Part shown: positions 42,216 through 54,402 of the stretch, piece after piece
Layout of the letters: each line of letters opens with the position of its first letter
Numbering within the stretch: the first letter of the stretch is position 1
Assembly (NCBI RefSeq): GCF_963678635.1
Contig: NC_087071.1
Span: 19,159,613-19,223,612, forward strand
DNA from: Symsagittifera roscoffensis
Taxonomy: Eukaryota; Xenacoelomorpha; Acoela; Convolutidae
Reading direction: 5' to 3'
DNA length: 64,000 nucleotides
Notes under the pieces: generated by a model
Database searches by the model: none
Seen by the model: only the letters and a program-made list of their open reading frames with translations
Told to the model about the DNA's origin: nothing
Program-made: the position numbers and the translations under genes

Positions 42216-45200
42216 TTGCGGATCAGTTTGATCTACTCACCTTATTGGAAGAATACAAGGTCGTCTTTCAGTACTCCATCAAAAAGAAGCTATCAGAGCT
42301 CGGACCAATTAAAATTCAGTTATCGGCCTTCGCTGACCAACGTTTTTTGCCATACAAGCAGCAATAAAAAAACAAACATTACCGAGTTAGTTGATGGTGA
42401 CTTCTACTCAGTTGTTGATCAGATGGTCAGCAAACCTCAAATTTTTTGCAGCAGCGAAAGTGGACACACTTTAAGCTCACTCGAAGATCTGCATCTAGAT
42501 AATAACACCAACCTGTTAAAGTCGGTTGGAGGAAGCAGTTACCTTGCAACACCTGTTATGTTTGAAGACAACAACTTCCTTTTAAACATCAAAAATACAA
42601 ATCAACTATGCTTTGTTTACTCAATGTTGGCGGCTTTGAACCCAAAACTCATCCAAATTCAACAGAAGCCTTCAATTTATCAAAAAATGTTAAGTCAGCT
42701 TGATTTTGATGATTTCGAGTTCCCAATGCTAATAGGTGATGTTCCCCGTTGTGAGAAGATCAAAAAAATATCCATAAACGCTTTTAGTTTAGAAAATAAT
42801 AAAACAGACAGGTTGAAAAAAGTACAAACAGAAAAACTTTTTGCAATCGTTGCCTTCGTGGAAATAGTTTAGAAAAAGTGCTATACAATCATTGAACACT
42901 GATATATTGACCACACATATACAAATGATGCGGTTCCAATTAAAATGCCTCCTTACGAAAGTAAAAACCGATTTAAAAACTGGCACAACTCAAGTAAGAA
43001 CGCTTTTGTCTCTACGCGAATAGAGAAGCGACATGAACAAGGCACTCTGAATGTAAGCCTCACCCTGAGAAAGGAGCGTCATTGAAAATGGGGGATTGAA
43101 AAGCAAACACCATGCTCTTTTGGTTAAATACTAAAAACTTTTCGGTTATATACGCAAAAAAGCAACTAAAATGTCTAGTGCGAATCAAAAGCTGAGAAAA
43201 AAGAGAAATTTCTAATGGACAATGTAAGCAAATACTTGCAGACTCAAAAAATTGCGTAATTTTACATGAGGTGCTAGCTGACGACAAATTAGTCCATCAT
43301 GGTCATAGAACCGGTTTATCCTAGCGTACTCTCTAAGTTATTCACTCCTACTTTATTTCGTAATTTGAGTCGTTACGATACGATCAAGAACCTCAACTTG
43401 AAAGAAAAAAAGAAACTGACAGTTGTGCCTTGTACGGATGAGAACTGTTTGTCATTCAGCCTACATGTGACTGTGGGTGAATACATGACAAAAGAAGGAG
43501 CTATGAAAACGAAGTATGAAGAATTGAGATTTCTTGATATCTTTTGGTTTTTACCTGAAAAATTAGGATACTCTTTCCAATTCATTGAGTGACACTCACT
43601 TCTGCATTCTGAGAAAGCATTTTCTAGATAAAATTAAGAACCTATTGTTAAAATATACCCCTATTATTAAAAAAAAACGCATATAACCGAAAGGCATATA
43701 CCCACATTGTTTCGTTTGAAAAATTCAACGAAGAGAAACTGCCAAGTTTTGGACCGAATTGGACAAACACACTTTCTGAAAAATTGATGTCAGCAAAAAA
43801 GGTTTACAGGCGCCAGGAAAAGTTTGGAATGCGTTCTAATGAGAAACTACCGGCAACTATCACGACCTTTATTTGAAGTTTGACACAATACTCCTCACCA
43901 TTGTGTTTGAAAAGTTCCGCACTTCGTTCAGGCACACATTTGAACTTGACCCATTACATTACTACAGCGCTCCAAACATATCGTGGGATGCAATGCTAAG
44001 AACAGAAAAAATCAGAGCTTGACTTTCTTACCGATATCGATATCCTTTTTTTGCGGAAAAACTATTCGCGGAGGTCTTACGGTATATGTGAGAAACGGTA
44101 CATGAAGGCAAACAATCCCCACCTAGCCGAATACGATTCAACAAAACCCTTCAGCTATGGCTTTTTACTGGATGTGTGATTCTTTACGGATGATCAATGA
44201 CCAATAAAATGTCTACCGGTAACTTCAAGTAGGTTGAAAAGCCACTTGAAGAGATTTTGGAGACATCTGATAATGTCAAAGAGAGTTACTCCGTCATGGT
44301 CGATTTGCACAATCGTCAGTACCTGTATGATGCTCCTAATGGTTTTCCCCTCGCGTCAGAAACAAAAACCAACTGATAGTAAGTTCTTATCTTTGTACCA
44401 ACAAAGCTAAATCCAAAAACAGAACAAATAAAAAGACTTATGGAGACCTTGTTTTACAAAAAAATATATATGTTTGTCACTACTCGATGTTGAAGTTCTT
44501 GATTCAGCAAGGACTGAAAGTCACAACGATTAGAAAAGCTTAAGTTTGATCATTCGAACTTCATGGCAGTCTACATAGACCTATACGCAAACTTGCGTCA
44601 GAAATCTCAAAACTCGCGTTTTGATAAAAACAAATCGGAACTTTGAACAATTCTTGCTTTGGTAAAACAATGGAAAGCTTGAGAAGAAGCACGGAATTGG
44701 TTATGATCAAAGATGAAGAGCATGCCCTGTTCTACAGCAATACGCTCAACTTCGATAGTTTCAAAACTTTTAAAGAAATTTAGTAGCTGTCTTATTAATA
44801 ATGAAGACAGTTAAATAGAACAAATCAGTTTATCTTTGGGCAACTATTTTAGATGCTTCAAAGCTGCAAGCTTACAATTTTCATTGTGAAAAAAGAATTA
44901 ACAATATGACAAAAAAGCAGGTGTGCTCTACAACAACACAGACTCGCTGTTCTATGAGATCAAAACTCAAGATGTTTATGGAGATTTGTTTGAGTTAAAG
45001 GAAAACAGTTGGATAAGTTTTCAATTTTTATCCAACAAACCAATTTCTCTATGATGAATCGAACCGAAAGGTACCACTAAAACTCTCAGACGAATTAAAT
45101 GGGTGCATGTATTGAAAGTTGTTTTTTTTGAAACCTAAGGCTTATTCAATTGCTTACAAGGATAGTGAAAACTCAAAAACCAAACAAAGTGCTAAGGGAG

Positions 45201-45660
45201 TTAACAGAGCAGTGAAGACCACTCTTCATCATGAATTTTTCAAATCAAGGCTGTTCGAGAAAAATACTGATCCGAGCTGATATGAAAACAATGATAACTG
45301 AATACCACATCCTTTCATAATAAAAGGTATTACGCGGAAGATGACATAAAGTCACTGGCTCAAGGACATTAGAAAAAAGCTCTGAAGTAACGACTTTCCA
45401 GAAAATCTTGAGCCAATCGATGATATTCAGTGTGGAGACACGAGCGTGTGTAGCTATGATGTCTCCAGCCGGTCAGATGCATCGTCAAGTGAAAATGAAA
45501 GTTTTGTCAATTTCGTACCTCCTGATCAAAAATTGGGGCAGAAAGCTTCAGTTAACAGTGATAAAGATGATATAAGTGACTGGGAAGCGCCGCACCTGTT
45601 CAGGAAAAACAATAATTGAACAACCCATACATGGACAGTGAGGCAAAAGAAGACAACAAT
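42216..45660 (+). pseudogene. polB: Protein-primed family B DNA polymerase (Polinton PolB), multiply broken
   Basis: The 218-codon ORF from 42216 has NTNQLCFVYSMLAAL and FPMLIGDVPRCEKIKKISIN, a signature N-terminal region of Polinton PolB. The ORF at 43,299-43,592 has FTPTLFRNLSRYD, CTDENCLSFSLH and LRFLDIFWFL of the exonuclease part. Beyond, in shifting frames, come the YHD/LYLKFD-FEKFR-LDPLHYYSAP region (43,850-43,990), the YGFLLDV stretch (44,155) at motif A, NNSCFGKTMESL (44,647-44,690) at motif B, and LYNNTDSL (44,930) at motif C, where YxDTDS is expected. At least five frameshifts and several stops are present. It replicates Polinton DNA in intact elements. The gene is plus-strand, opposite to the capsid/integrase block. 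Confidence 0.85.
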
Positions 45661-46065
45661 GAGCCACTCATAAATTGTTTAAAGTAAAAATGACATAGTT
45701 TTCCATATATGCCTTGCAAACTCGCTTAGGAGCTGCGGATTTTCTGCATCATCCATCTAAAAACTTATTCTGGAGTTCAAGAAATGCAAGAAAAGCCGAC
45801 ATTTTAAGTTTGATATATGTTTGAGATAAACTGGTGCAATGTGGTTTACCTTCCGTTTTCTTGCTGATTCATAACGATTTGTTATTCTTACCAGTTCGTC
45901 TAAACTTTATATTTCAAAAAACTGTTCAAAGAAATCAAAACGCTGGAATTTTGTATGGTAACTTTTTTTTCTGGGAGGGGGGGGGGGGGGGGATGGTTTG
46001 TATATAAAAAACAATGTGATGTTCACTCAGTCAGAATCTTTTGTTTTGCAGCTTCGAGTAAGTCC
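44900..46065 (+). repeat. PolB 3'-end repeat, copy 1 (attached to the main PolB relic)
   Basis: Motif C region through the end of PolB plus ~400 bp of 3' flank, including a G16 tract at 45,977-45,992. The spacing to copy 2 is about 1.3 kb. Motif C reads NTDS. Confidence 0.85.
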
Positions 46066-47413
46066 CCGATGAACGACTATGACAATGTCCGAAAATGAAA
46101 ACCTTTCTGCACTCCGAGAATATTTTTTCAAAACGTCAAAATGTGGAAGCCCTATAAGCCAGGATGATTTTTTATATAACAAATTTCATTGCAAAAAAAA
46201 AGAATCCACAGATTAACCCAACAGCACGTGTGCTCTACAAGGACACCAACTTGTTTTTCTGTGAGATCAAAACCAAGATGTTTATACAGATTTGTTGGAA
46301 TTAAAAGAAAACATAGATTTCAATTCTTATCCAACAAACCAATTTGCTATGATGAATTGATACGAAAGGTACCACTAAAACTCTCAGACGAGTTGAATGG
46401 GTGCATTGTAATGGAAGCTGTTTCATGAAACCTAGGGCTCATTCAATTGCTTACAAGGATGGTGAAAACTCAAAAACCAAACAAAGTGCTAAGGGAGTTA
46501 ACAGAGCAGTGAAGACCACTCTTCATTGTGAACTTTTCAAATCAGTGCTGTTTGACAAAAATACTGATCCGAGCTGATATGAAAACAATGATAACTGAAA
46601 ACCACATCCTTTCGGTTGAGGAAGTCAACAAAATTCTGGTCACTTTTTGACAATCAAAGGTATTACGCGGAAGATGACATACAATCACTGTCTCACGGAC
46701 ATAAGAAAAAAGCTCTGAAGTAACGAATTTCCAGAAAAGCATGAGCCAATCTATGATATGCAGTTTGGAGACACGAGTGTGTGTAGCTATGATGTCTCCA
46801 GCCGGTCAGATGCATCGTCAAGTGAAAACGAAAATTTTGTCAATTTCGTACCTCCTGATCAAAAAGTGGGGCAGAAAGCTTCAGTTAACACTGATAAAGA
46901 TGATATAACTGACTGGGAAGCGCCTAATCACAAAAAAAAAAACAAATTTCGAACAATCCAAACATAGACAGTGAGGCAAAAGAAGACAACAAAGAGCCAC
47001 TCAGAAATTGTTTCAAGTAAAAATGGGCAACATAGTTTTCCGTGCATGCATTGCAAACCCGCTTAGGAGCTGCGGTTTTTCTGCAACATCGATCCAGAAT
47101 TTTATTTTGGAGCTGAAGAAAAGCAAACAATAACCTTCTTTTTAAAATTGAAATTTGCTTAACAGTGGTGCAATTTGTTGTTAAAATATAATTCGAATTT
47201 TCTTAGAAATGTTTTATCTTCCGTTTTCTTGCTGATTCACAACAGTTTGCTATTTTTACCAGTTCATCTAAACTTTTTTTTTGTAAAAAAATTGTTGAAA
47301 GAAATCAAAACGCTGGGATTTTTATCGTAATTTTTTTTCTGGGGGGTTTGTTTATGAAAAACAATGTGATGTTCACTCACTCAGAATCTTTTGTTCTGCA
47401 GCTTCGAGTAGGT
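46066..47413 (+). repeat. PolB 3'-end repeat, copy 2
   Basis: Begins with the block CGATGAACGACTATGACAATG. Then come ATGTGGAAGCCCTATAAGCC, the motif C region (YKDTNL, so the second catalytic Asp is Asn), the thumb (PLKLSDELNG) and a C-terminal acidic segment (ORF 46,758-46,967). It ends at the next CGATGAACG block. Confidence 0.85.
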
Positions 47414-48095
47414 CACCGATGAACGACTATGACAATGTCTGAAAATGAAAAACCTTTCCGCCCGCCGAGAATAATTTTTCAAAATGTCAAAATGTGGAAA
47501 ACCCTATATGCCGGGATGATTACTTATTTAACTAACTTCAGAATGTCAAAATGTGGAAGCCCTATAAGCCGGGATGATTACTTATTTAACAAATTTCGTT
47601 GCGAAAACAAAGAATCCACAGTTTGACACAACAGCACATGTGCTCTACAAGGACACCGACTCGTTTTTCTATGAGATCAAAACCAAGATGTTAAAAGAAA
47701 TTTGTTGGAATTAAAAGAAAACATGGATTTCAATTCATATCCAACAAACCAATTTTTCTATGATAATTTTAAACGAAATGTACCACTAAAACTCTCAGAC
47801 AAGTTGATTGGGTGCATTGTAATGGAAGCTGTTTTTTGAAACCTAGGGCTTATTCAATTGCTGACAAGGATGGTGAAAACTCAAAAACCAAACAAAGTGC
47901 TAAGGGAGTAAACAGAGCAGTGAAGACCAATCTTCATCATGAACTTTTCAAATCAGTGCTCTTTGATAAAAAAGACTATCCGAGCTGATATGAAAACAAT
48001 GATAAATGAAAACCACATTCTTCCGGTTGAATAAGTCAACGAAACTGTGGTCCTTTTTTGACAATAAAAGGTACCACGCGGAAGATGACATGCCG
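47414..48095 (+). repeat. PolB 3'-end repeat, copy 3 (truncated)
   Basis: Starts with the CGATGAACG block, contains a short internal duplication of AATGTCAAAATGTGG..GCC (47,481 and 47,541), and keeps an intact YKDTDS motif C. It is cut off near 48,095 inside the region before the C-terminus. Confidence 0.8.
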
Positions 48096-49324
48096 GGATT
48101 AAAACTTATTTAACTACATTCAAAATGTCAAAATGTGGGCAGCCCTTGTGCCGGGATGATTAATTATTTGACAAATTTCATTGCAAAAAAAAAAGAATCC
48201 ACAGTTTGACGCAAGAGCACGTGTGCTCTACAAGGACAAAGACTCGTTGTTCGATGAGATCAAAACTTAAGATGTTTATGGAGATTTGTTGGAATTAAAA
48301 GAAAACATGAATTTCAATTCTCATCCTACGAACCAATTTCTCTATGATGAATCGAATCGAAAGGTACTACTAAAACTCTCAGACGAGTTGAATGGGTGCA
48401 TTGTAATGGAAGCTATTTTTTGAAAACCTAAGGTTTATTCAATTGCTTACATGATTGATGAAAACTCAAAAACCAAACAAAGCGCTAAGGGAGTGAACAG
48501 AGCAGTGAAAACCACTCTTCATCATGAACTTTTCAAATCAGTGTTGTTTGATAAAAAAGACTATCCGAGCTGATATGAAAACAAAGATGAAAACCGCATC
48601 TTTTTGGTTGAAGAGGTCAACAAATTGTGGTCACTTTTCGACAATCAAAGGTATCACGAGGAAGATGACATACAATCATTGGCTTACGGACATTACGAAA
48701 AAGGTCTGACTTTCCAGAAAAGCATGAGCCAATCTATGATCTGCAAATTGAAGACACAAGTGTGTGTGGCTTTGATGCCTCCAGCCGGTCAGATGCATGG
48801 TCAAGTGACAACAAGAGTTGGGTCAATTTCGTATCTCCTGATCAAAAATTGTGGCAGAAAGCTTCAATTAACAGTGATAAAGATGATATAAGTGACTGAG
48901 AAGCGCCGCACCTGTTCAGGAAAAACAATAATTGAACAACCCATACATCGACAGTGAGGCAAAGGAAGACATCAATGAGCCACTCAGAAATTGTTTCAAG
49001 TAAAAATGAGCAACATAGTTTTTTTTGAAATTGACATTGCAAATTCACTTAGGAGCTGCGGATGTTCTACATCATCGATCTACAAATTTATTTTGGAGCT
49101 GCAGAAAAGCAAAAAGGGCCCGTCACTTAAAACTGGTGCAAATTGTTGTTAAAATATAATTTGAATTTTCTTATAAATGTTTTATCTTCCGTTTTCTTGC
49201 TGATTCACGACGATTTGGTATTCTTATTTTTCATCGTTTTTTTTTGATGGGTGGGGTGTACATAAAAAACACTGTGATGTTCACTCACTCAGAACCTTTT
49301 GTTTTGCGGCTTCGAGTAAGTCCC
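48096..49324 (+). repeat. PolB 3'-end repeat, copy 4
   Basis: Starts inside the AAAATGTCAAAATGTGG block. Motif C reads YKDKDS, with Thr changed to Lys. The C-terminal acidic region and 3' flank are complete up to the CGATGAACG block at 49,325. Confidence 0.82.
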
Positions 49325-50737
49325 GATGAACGACTATGACAATGTCCGAAAACGAAAACCTTTCAGCCCGCAAGAATATATTTTTTAAACTTTCAAACTG
49401 TGGGAAGCCCTATATGTCGGGTTGATTACTTAGTTAATTACTTCTGATCTAAACATGTGTGAGGGCTGTAATGGGAAAAAAACCCACCAGATCAGATACA
49501 TATAATGAGAAAAAAACCAAGTCGATACATTTTTATACGCTGAAGAAGAACATTTTTATACGCTGAATAAAAGGCCAACTCATTTATTTTTTCAAAAGTT
49601 TTGTTATAAACTTGAGTTATTTTACGAAATCATTATGCCGGTGCCAGCAAAAGTGAGAAAAGGAATTATTTGTGATTAATTAATTTTGCTACCTTCCTAT
49701 CATTACGAGGTCATTCCTTGCACTATTCAGGTGCTCATTTTGTTATGCATAGATCTCTGGAATCCAGAGAAGAGTCTTCAAACACCAAAAAAAATTGTCG
49801 GAACTCTCAAAGAAAACCAAAGAACAAATAAGAACAAAGAGAGCGCCTTTAATGCGGAACCCGCTTACAATTCACAAAACACAGTAAGCAAGCACTAGAT
49901 TCATACCAAATGACTAGGTCTTGTACTCAACTAACTAATTCTGAGAAAACGGAACGGAGGAAAGTAACTAATCAGAGATCTTGTGCTTTGTTTTAACTTT
50001 ATCTGTACAAATTCTCTCAAAAACCTAGATCACTTAAAGAGTTACTGGCTAAAACTGACAATTTCATTGCTAAAACACGTGATCGCAATGTCGGGCAGTT
50101 GATTGGAGGCCGTGGACTACCAAATTGAAAATTTTGAACCTTTCCGCTAAGTTTTGCCACAAAACAAGGACGCGGGTTTTTTTTTGATGCCATGACGCAT
50201 TACTAAATAGATAATTCGTTTTACAGTGAAACTTAGTAACAACGGGAATTTTATTCAATTTATTTCGCAGCTAAATCAATGTTTTTTGAGAAATTTTTAC
50301 TTGAATAAGAAGGTTGTCTAATCTAACAAAAATTCGTGACCGGGAAAATAGGTTTTGAAGCATAAGACTGAAGCTTGGTGCGCGTCAAAACCCGTTCTGA
50401 CTAAAACTTTTAAAAAGGATAGAAAAATTGAAAAGAAAAGACAGTTTTTTAATAAATCAAAAACAGCATACAATTGTCTCAAACTATTGATTCACATAAA
50501 ATCCGCTACCCTGGATAAACCAATCAATCAGCTCGCAGATTAAAACACATTTATCTTTTTAACCAGTTATATGAGAACAAGAAGTTTATATTGATGCAAG
50601 CCCTCTATCACACACATATCAGTTTTACAAATGAAAAAATTTAAGCAAATTAGCAACCAATGAATTGTCATTTAACTCATTAAAATTGAAATTGAAAACT
50701 TTCACCTGACTAAGACTTCGATCGGCTCATGGACTCA

Positions 50738-50960
50738 CGTACACACACTCATACGCTCACCCACACAAACAAACACACGCGCCCTACACATTCACCTAGA
50801 GGGGTGCACACCCACCCAAGCAGTTACACCAACTTACGCATGCATATGCACATCCAAAAAAGAAAATAACCGCACACACAAGCAGAAACAAGCACACAGC
50901 ACACACGCGCACAAAAGAAACCCATCACGCACACACTCACGGAAAAACATATTCAAAAAC
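50738..50960 (+). repeat. (CA)n-rich array
   Basis: Degenerate CACACA/CACACGC array, closely matching 53,746-53,955 base by base, so it predates the 3-kb duplication. Confidence 0.95.
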
Positions 50961-51274
50961 ACGCAATCACAAATTAAGAACAGCTGTAGTAGCCTCCAGA
51001 AAACAATAACTTTGAACGAACAAGAAAATTTGCTTCTGCAACCATCAATCTCACACGATGCATAAGAAGTTATGCTATGAAAAACTAGGATTGAAAACTC
51101 TTATATCAAAATGCAATCTTTTGAAGAATAGATAGGAAAAGGGTAATTATTGATGCCCACCACTCACCTGCAGTTCAGTTAATTACCCTTTAAAGTTTGC
51201 ACGCGAATGGTGCAAGCATCTTCAATCGAAAGTTACAATCCGAAATTTTTGACCATCTATGATTTTGATAGGCT

Positions 51275-51876
51275 CATGCACACACGCAGACATATACGCA
51301 CGCACACAGAGTCAGATACACACAAATACACGAATACAGACACTCACGCAAAGACGCATGCATGCACGCACACGCTTGAGATGCAACCACGCATACACAA
51401 ACACACGCACTCATGAGAAGAAAAAAAAACACTTTTCGCGCACAAACACCGACGCACACTTACACATGAACACAAAAAACCTAACTTACGCACACAGGGC
51501 AGCATACAATAACACCAACTCATGCAAACGCACATACTCGATTACGCACGTATAAACATTTACACGCTTGCACCCGCATAAAACTGGACAAGGGCGCAAA
51601 CCGAATTACACACACACTCTCAACCTCACAAACTCAATCAAACATACTATTGCACATAGACGCTTACCACTCTCTAATAGGTACAGACGCAAAAGCAGGC
51701 ATGTGAAACTCTACCAGATTGAAAATATACGGTACCACAGGAATACTTTGATAGACTCAAGCACATATAGGCCCACACACGAGCTGGCGGACATATGCAA
51801 ACGCACGCCCATACGTTTACGCACATAAACCAGCACACACGTGTACTATCACACTCGTCTACAAACACAAACACAT
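51275..51876 (+). repeat. Long degenerate (CA)n-rich array joined to a PolB tail
   Basis: About 600 bp of ACACACRC-like repeats. It ends at ACACATAAGTGACTGGG, where the PolB C-terminal region resumes mid-gene, so the junction sits on a short shared ACATAAGTGAC-like word. Confidence 0.92.
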
Positions 51877-52374
51877 AAGTGACTGGGAAGCGCCGCGCCT
51901 ATTCAGGAAAAACAATATTTGAACAACCTATACTTGGACAGTGAGGCAAAAGAAGACAACAATGAGCCACTCAGAAATTGTTTCAAGTAAAAATAGGAAC
52001 ATATTTTTCCGAATTTGACATAGCAAACTCGTTTAGAAGCTGCGGATTTTCTTCATCATCGATCTACAAATTTATTTTGGAGCTGCAGAAATGCAAAAAG
52101 AACCCGTCACTTCAAACTGGTGCAAACTGTTCTTAAAATATAATTTGAATTTTCTTATAAATGTTTTATCTTCCGTCTTCTTGCTGATTCACAACGATTT
52201 GGTATTCTTACCAGTTTTTCTAATTTTTCCATTTGAAAATTTGTTCGAAGAAATCAAAAAGCTGGATTTTTTTTATCGTATTTTTTTTTCTGGGTGGTGG
52301 GGGCTGTATTTAAAAAACAATTGTATGTTCACTGACTCAGAATCTTTTGTTTTCTGGCTCCGATTAGGTTTCCG
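51877..52374 (+). repeat. PolB 3'-end repeat, copy 5 (only the last part)
   Basis: Starts at AAGTGACTGGGAAGCGCCGC, corresponding to the last ~50 codons of PolB, and continues through the 3' flank to the CGATGAACG block at 52,375. The upstream part is replaced by the CA array. Confidence 0.85.
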
Positions 52375-54202
52375 ATGAACGACTATGGCAAAGTCCGAAA
52401 ATGAGAACCTTTCCGCCCGCTGAGAGTATTTTTTTTCAAAGTGTCAAACTGTGGGAAGCCCTATATGTCAGGATGATTACTTATTTAATTATTTCTGAAC
52501 TAAACATGTGTGAGGGCTGTAATGGGAAAAAACCCAAATCAGATACATATATTGCGAAAAAAACCAAGTGGATACAATCTTATACGCTGAAGAAAATTCC
52601 AACTCCTTGATTTTTTCAAAAATTTTGTTAAAAACTTGAGCTATTTCACCAAATCATTATGTCAGTGCCAGCAAAATTGAGAAAAGGATTTATTTGTGAT
52701 TAATTGTTTTTGCTATTTCCTATCATTATGAGGACATTCCTTGCACTATTCAGGTGCTCATTTTGTTACGCACAGATCACTGGAATCCAGAGACGACTCT
52801 TCAAACACAAAAAAAACTTTGTCGGAACGCTCAAAGAAAACCAAAGAACAAATAAGAACAAAGAGAGCACCTTTAATGCGGAACCCGCTTACAATTCACA
52901 AAATACAGTAAACAAGCACTAGATTCATACGAAATGACTAGGTCCTGTACTCAACTAACTAATTCTGAGAAAACGGAACGGAGGAAAGTAACTAATCAGA
53001 GATAGTGTGCTTTGTTTTAACTGTATCTGTACAATTTCTCTCAAAAACCTAGATCACTTAAAAGTTACTGGCTAAAACTGAAGATTTCATTGCTAAAACC
53101 CGTGATCGCAATGTCGGGCAGTTGATTGGAGGCCGTGAAATACCAAACTGAAAACTTTGAACCTTTCCGCTAAGTTTTACCACAAAACAAGGACGCCGGT
53201 TTTTTTGGTGACATGACGCATTACTAAATAGATAATTCGCTACAGCGAAACTTAGTAACAACGGGAACTTTATTCAATTTATTTGGCAGCTAAATCAATG
53301 TTTTTGAGAAATTTTTACTTGAATAAGAAGGTTTTTTAATCTAACAAAACTCCGTGACCGGGGAAAAAAGGTTTTGAAGTATGTGTGTGAGGCTTGGTGC
53401 GCGTCAAAACCCGTTCTGACTAAAGTTCTTAATAACGCTCGAAAAATTAAAAAGAAATGAGAGTTTTTTATTAAATCAAAAACAGCATACAATTGTCTCA
53501 AACTATTGATCCACATAAAATCCGCTGCCCTGGAAAAACCAATAAATCAGCTCGCAGAACAAAACACATTTAGTTTTTTTAACCAATTATATGAGAACAA
53601 GAAGTTTATATTGATGCAAGCCCTCTCTCACACATATATAAATTTTACAAATGAAAAAAAAGTAAAGCAAATTAGCAACCAATGAATTGTCAGTTTTTTT
53701 TCATTAAAATGAAAACTTTCAGCTGACTAAGACTTTGATCGGCTCATGGACTCACGTACACACACTCATACGCTCACCCACACAAACAAACACACGCGCC
53801 CTACATACTCACATACAGGTGTGCACACTCACACAAGCAGTTACACCAACTTACGCATGCATATGGACACGCAAAAGGAAAATAACCGCACACACAAGCA
53901 GAAACAAGCACACAGCACATACGCGCACAAAAGAAACTCATCACGCACACAGTAACAGGAAAACTTATTTACAAACAAGCACTGACAAAATAAGAAGAGC
54001 CGTAGTAGCCTCCAGACAACAATAATTTCGAGCGAACAAGAAAAATTGCTTCTGCAACCATCAATATCACACGATGCATAAGAAGTTATGCTATGAAAAA
54101 CTAGGATTGAAAACTCTTTTATCAAAACGCAACCTTTGAAGAAATGATAGGAAAAGGGTAGTTATTGATACACACCAGTCACCTGCAGTTCAGTTAATTA
54201 CC
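52375..54202 (+). repeat. 3-kb tandem duplication, second copy, cut by the assembly gap
   Basis: Matches 49,325-51,185 closely, including the CA array at 53,746-53,955. It ends at CAGTTCAGTTAATTACC exactly where the N run begins. The first copy continues past this point, so the gap hides at least the second long CA array or further repeat units. Confidence 0.88.
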
Positions 54203-54402
54203 NNNNNNNNNNNNNNNNNNNNNNNNNNNNNNNNNNNNNNNNNNNNNNNNNNNNNNNNNNNNNNNNNNNNNNNNNNNNNNNNNNNNNNNNNNNNNNNNNN
54301 NNNNNNNNNNNNNNNNNNNNNNNNNNNNNNNNNNNNNNNNNNNNNNNNNNNNNNNNNNNNNNNNNNNNNNNNNNNNNNNNNNNNNNNNNNNNNNNNNNNN
54401 NN
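54203..54402. other. Assembly gap, 200 N
   Basis: Exactly 200 N, so probably a placeholder length. It interrupts the second copy of the 3-kb duplication. Confidence 0.99.

Larger units (their letters stand above)
28880..45660. mobile_element. Decayed Polinton/Maverick (adintovirus-like) locus
   Basis: Protease, F54H12.2-like protein, YPDNT-type protein, integrase and a probable small Polinton ORF lie on the minus strand between 29,235 and 34,850. The family B polymerase lies on the plus strand at 42,216-45,660. This gene set is diagnostic of Polintons. The span suits one ~17-kb element expanded by internal duplication, but terminal inverted repeats were not found and two different copies cannot be excluded. 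No packaging ATPase or major capsid gene was recognised. Confidence 0.75.
49325..51876 (+). repeat. 3-kb tandem duplication, first copy (unique 3' flank, CA arrays)
   Basis: From the CGATGAACG block the sequence leaves PolB at about 49,440 and runs through a region repeated at 52,375-54,202 with an offset of about 3.05 kb. A 70-codon ORF (49,686-49,898) and its partner at 52,704-52,922 share the C-terminal GTLKENQRTNKNKES segment. No recognised protein. Confidence 0.85.

Noticed and set aside
51274-51535. Cys/Val-rich ORFs across the CA arrays (also 41,215-41,406 and 53,841-54,125)
   Set aside because: They are translations of simple repeats (CVCVCV- or MYVCMYV-type) and not genes.
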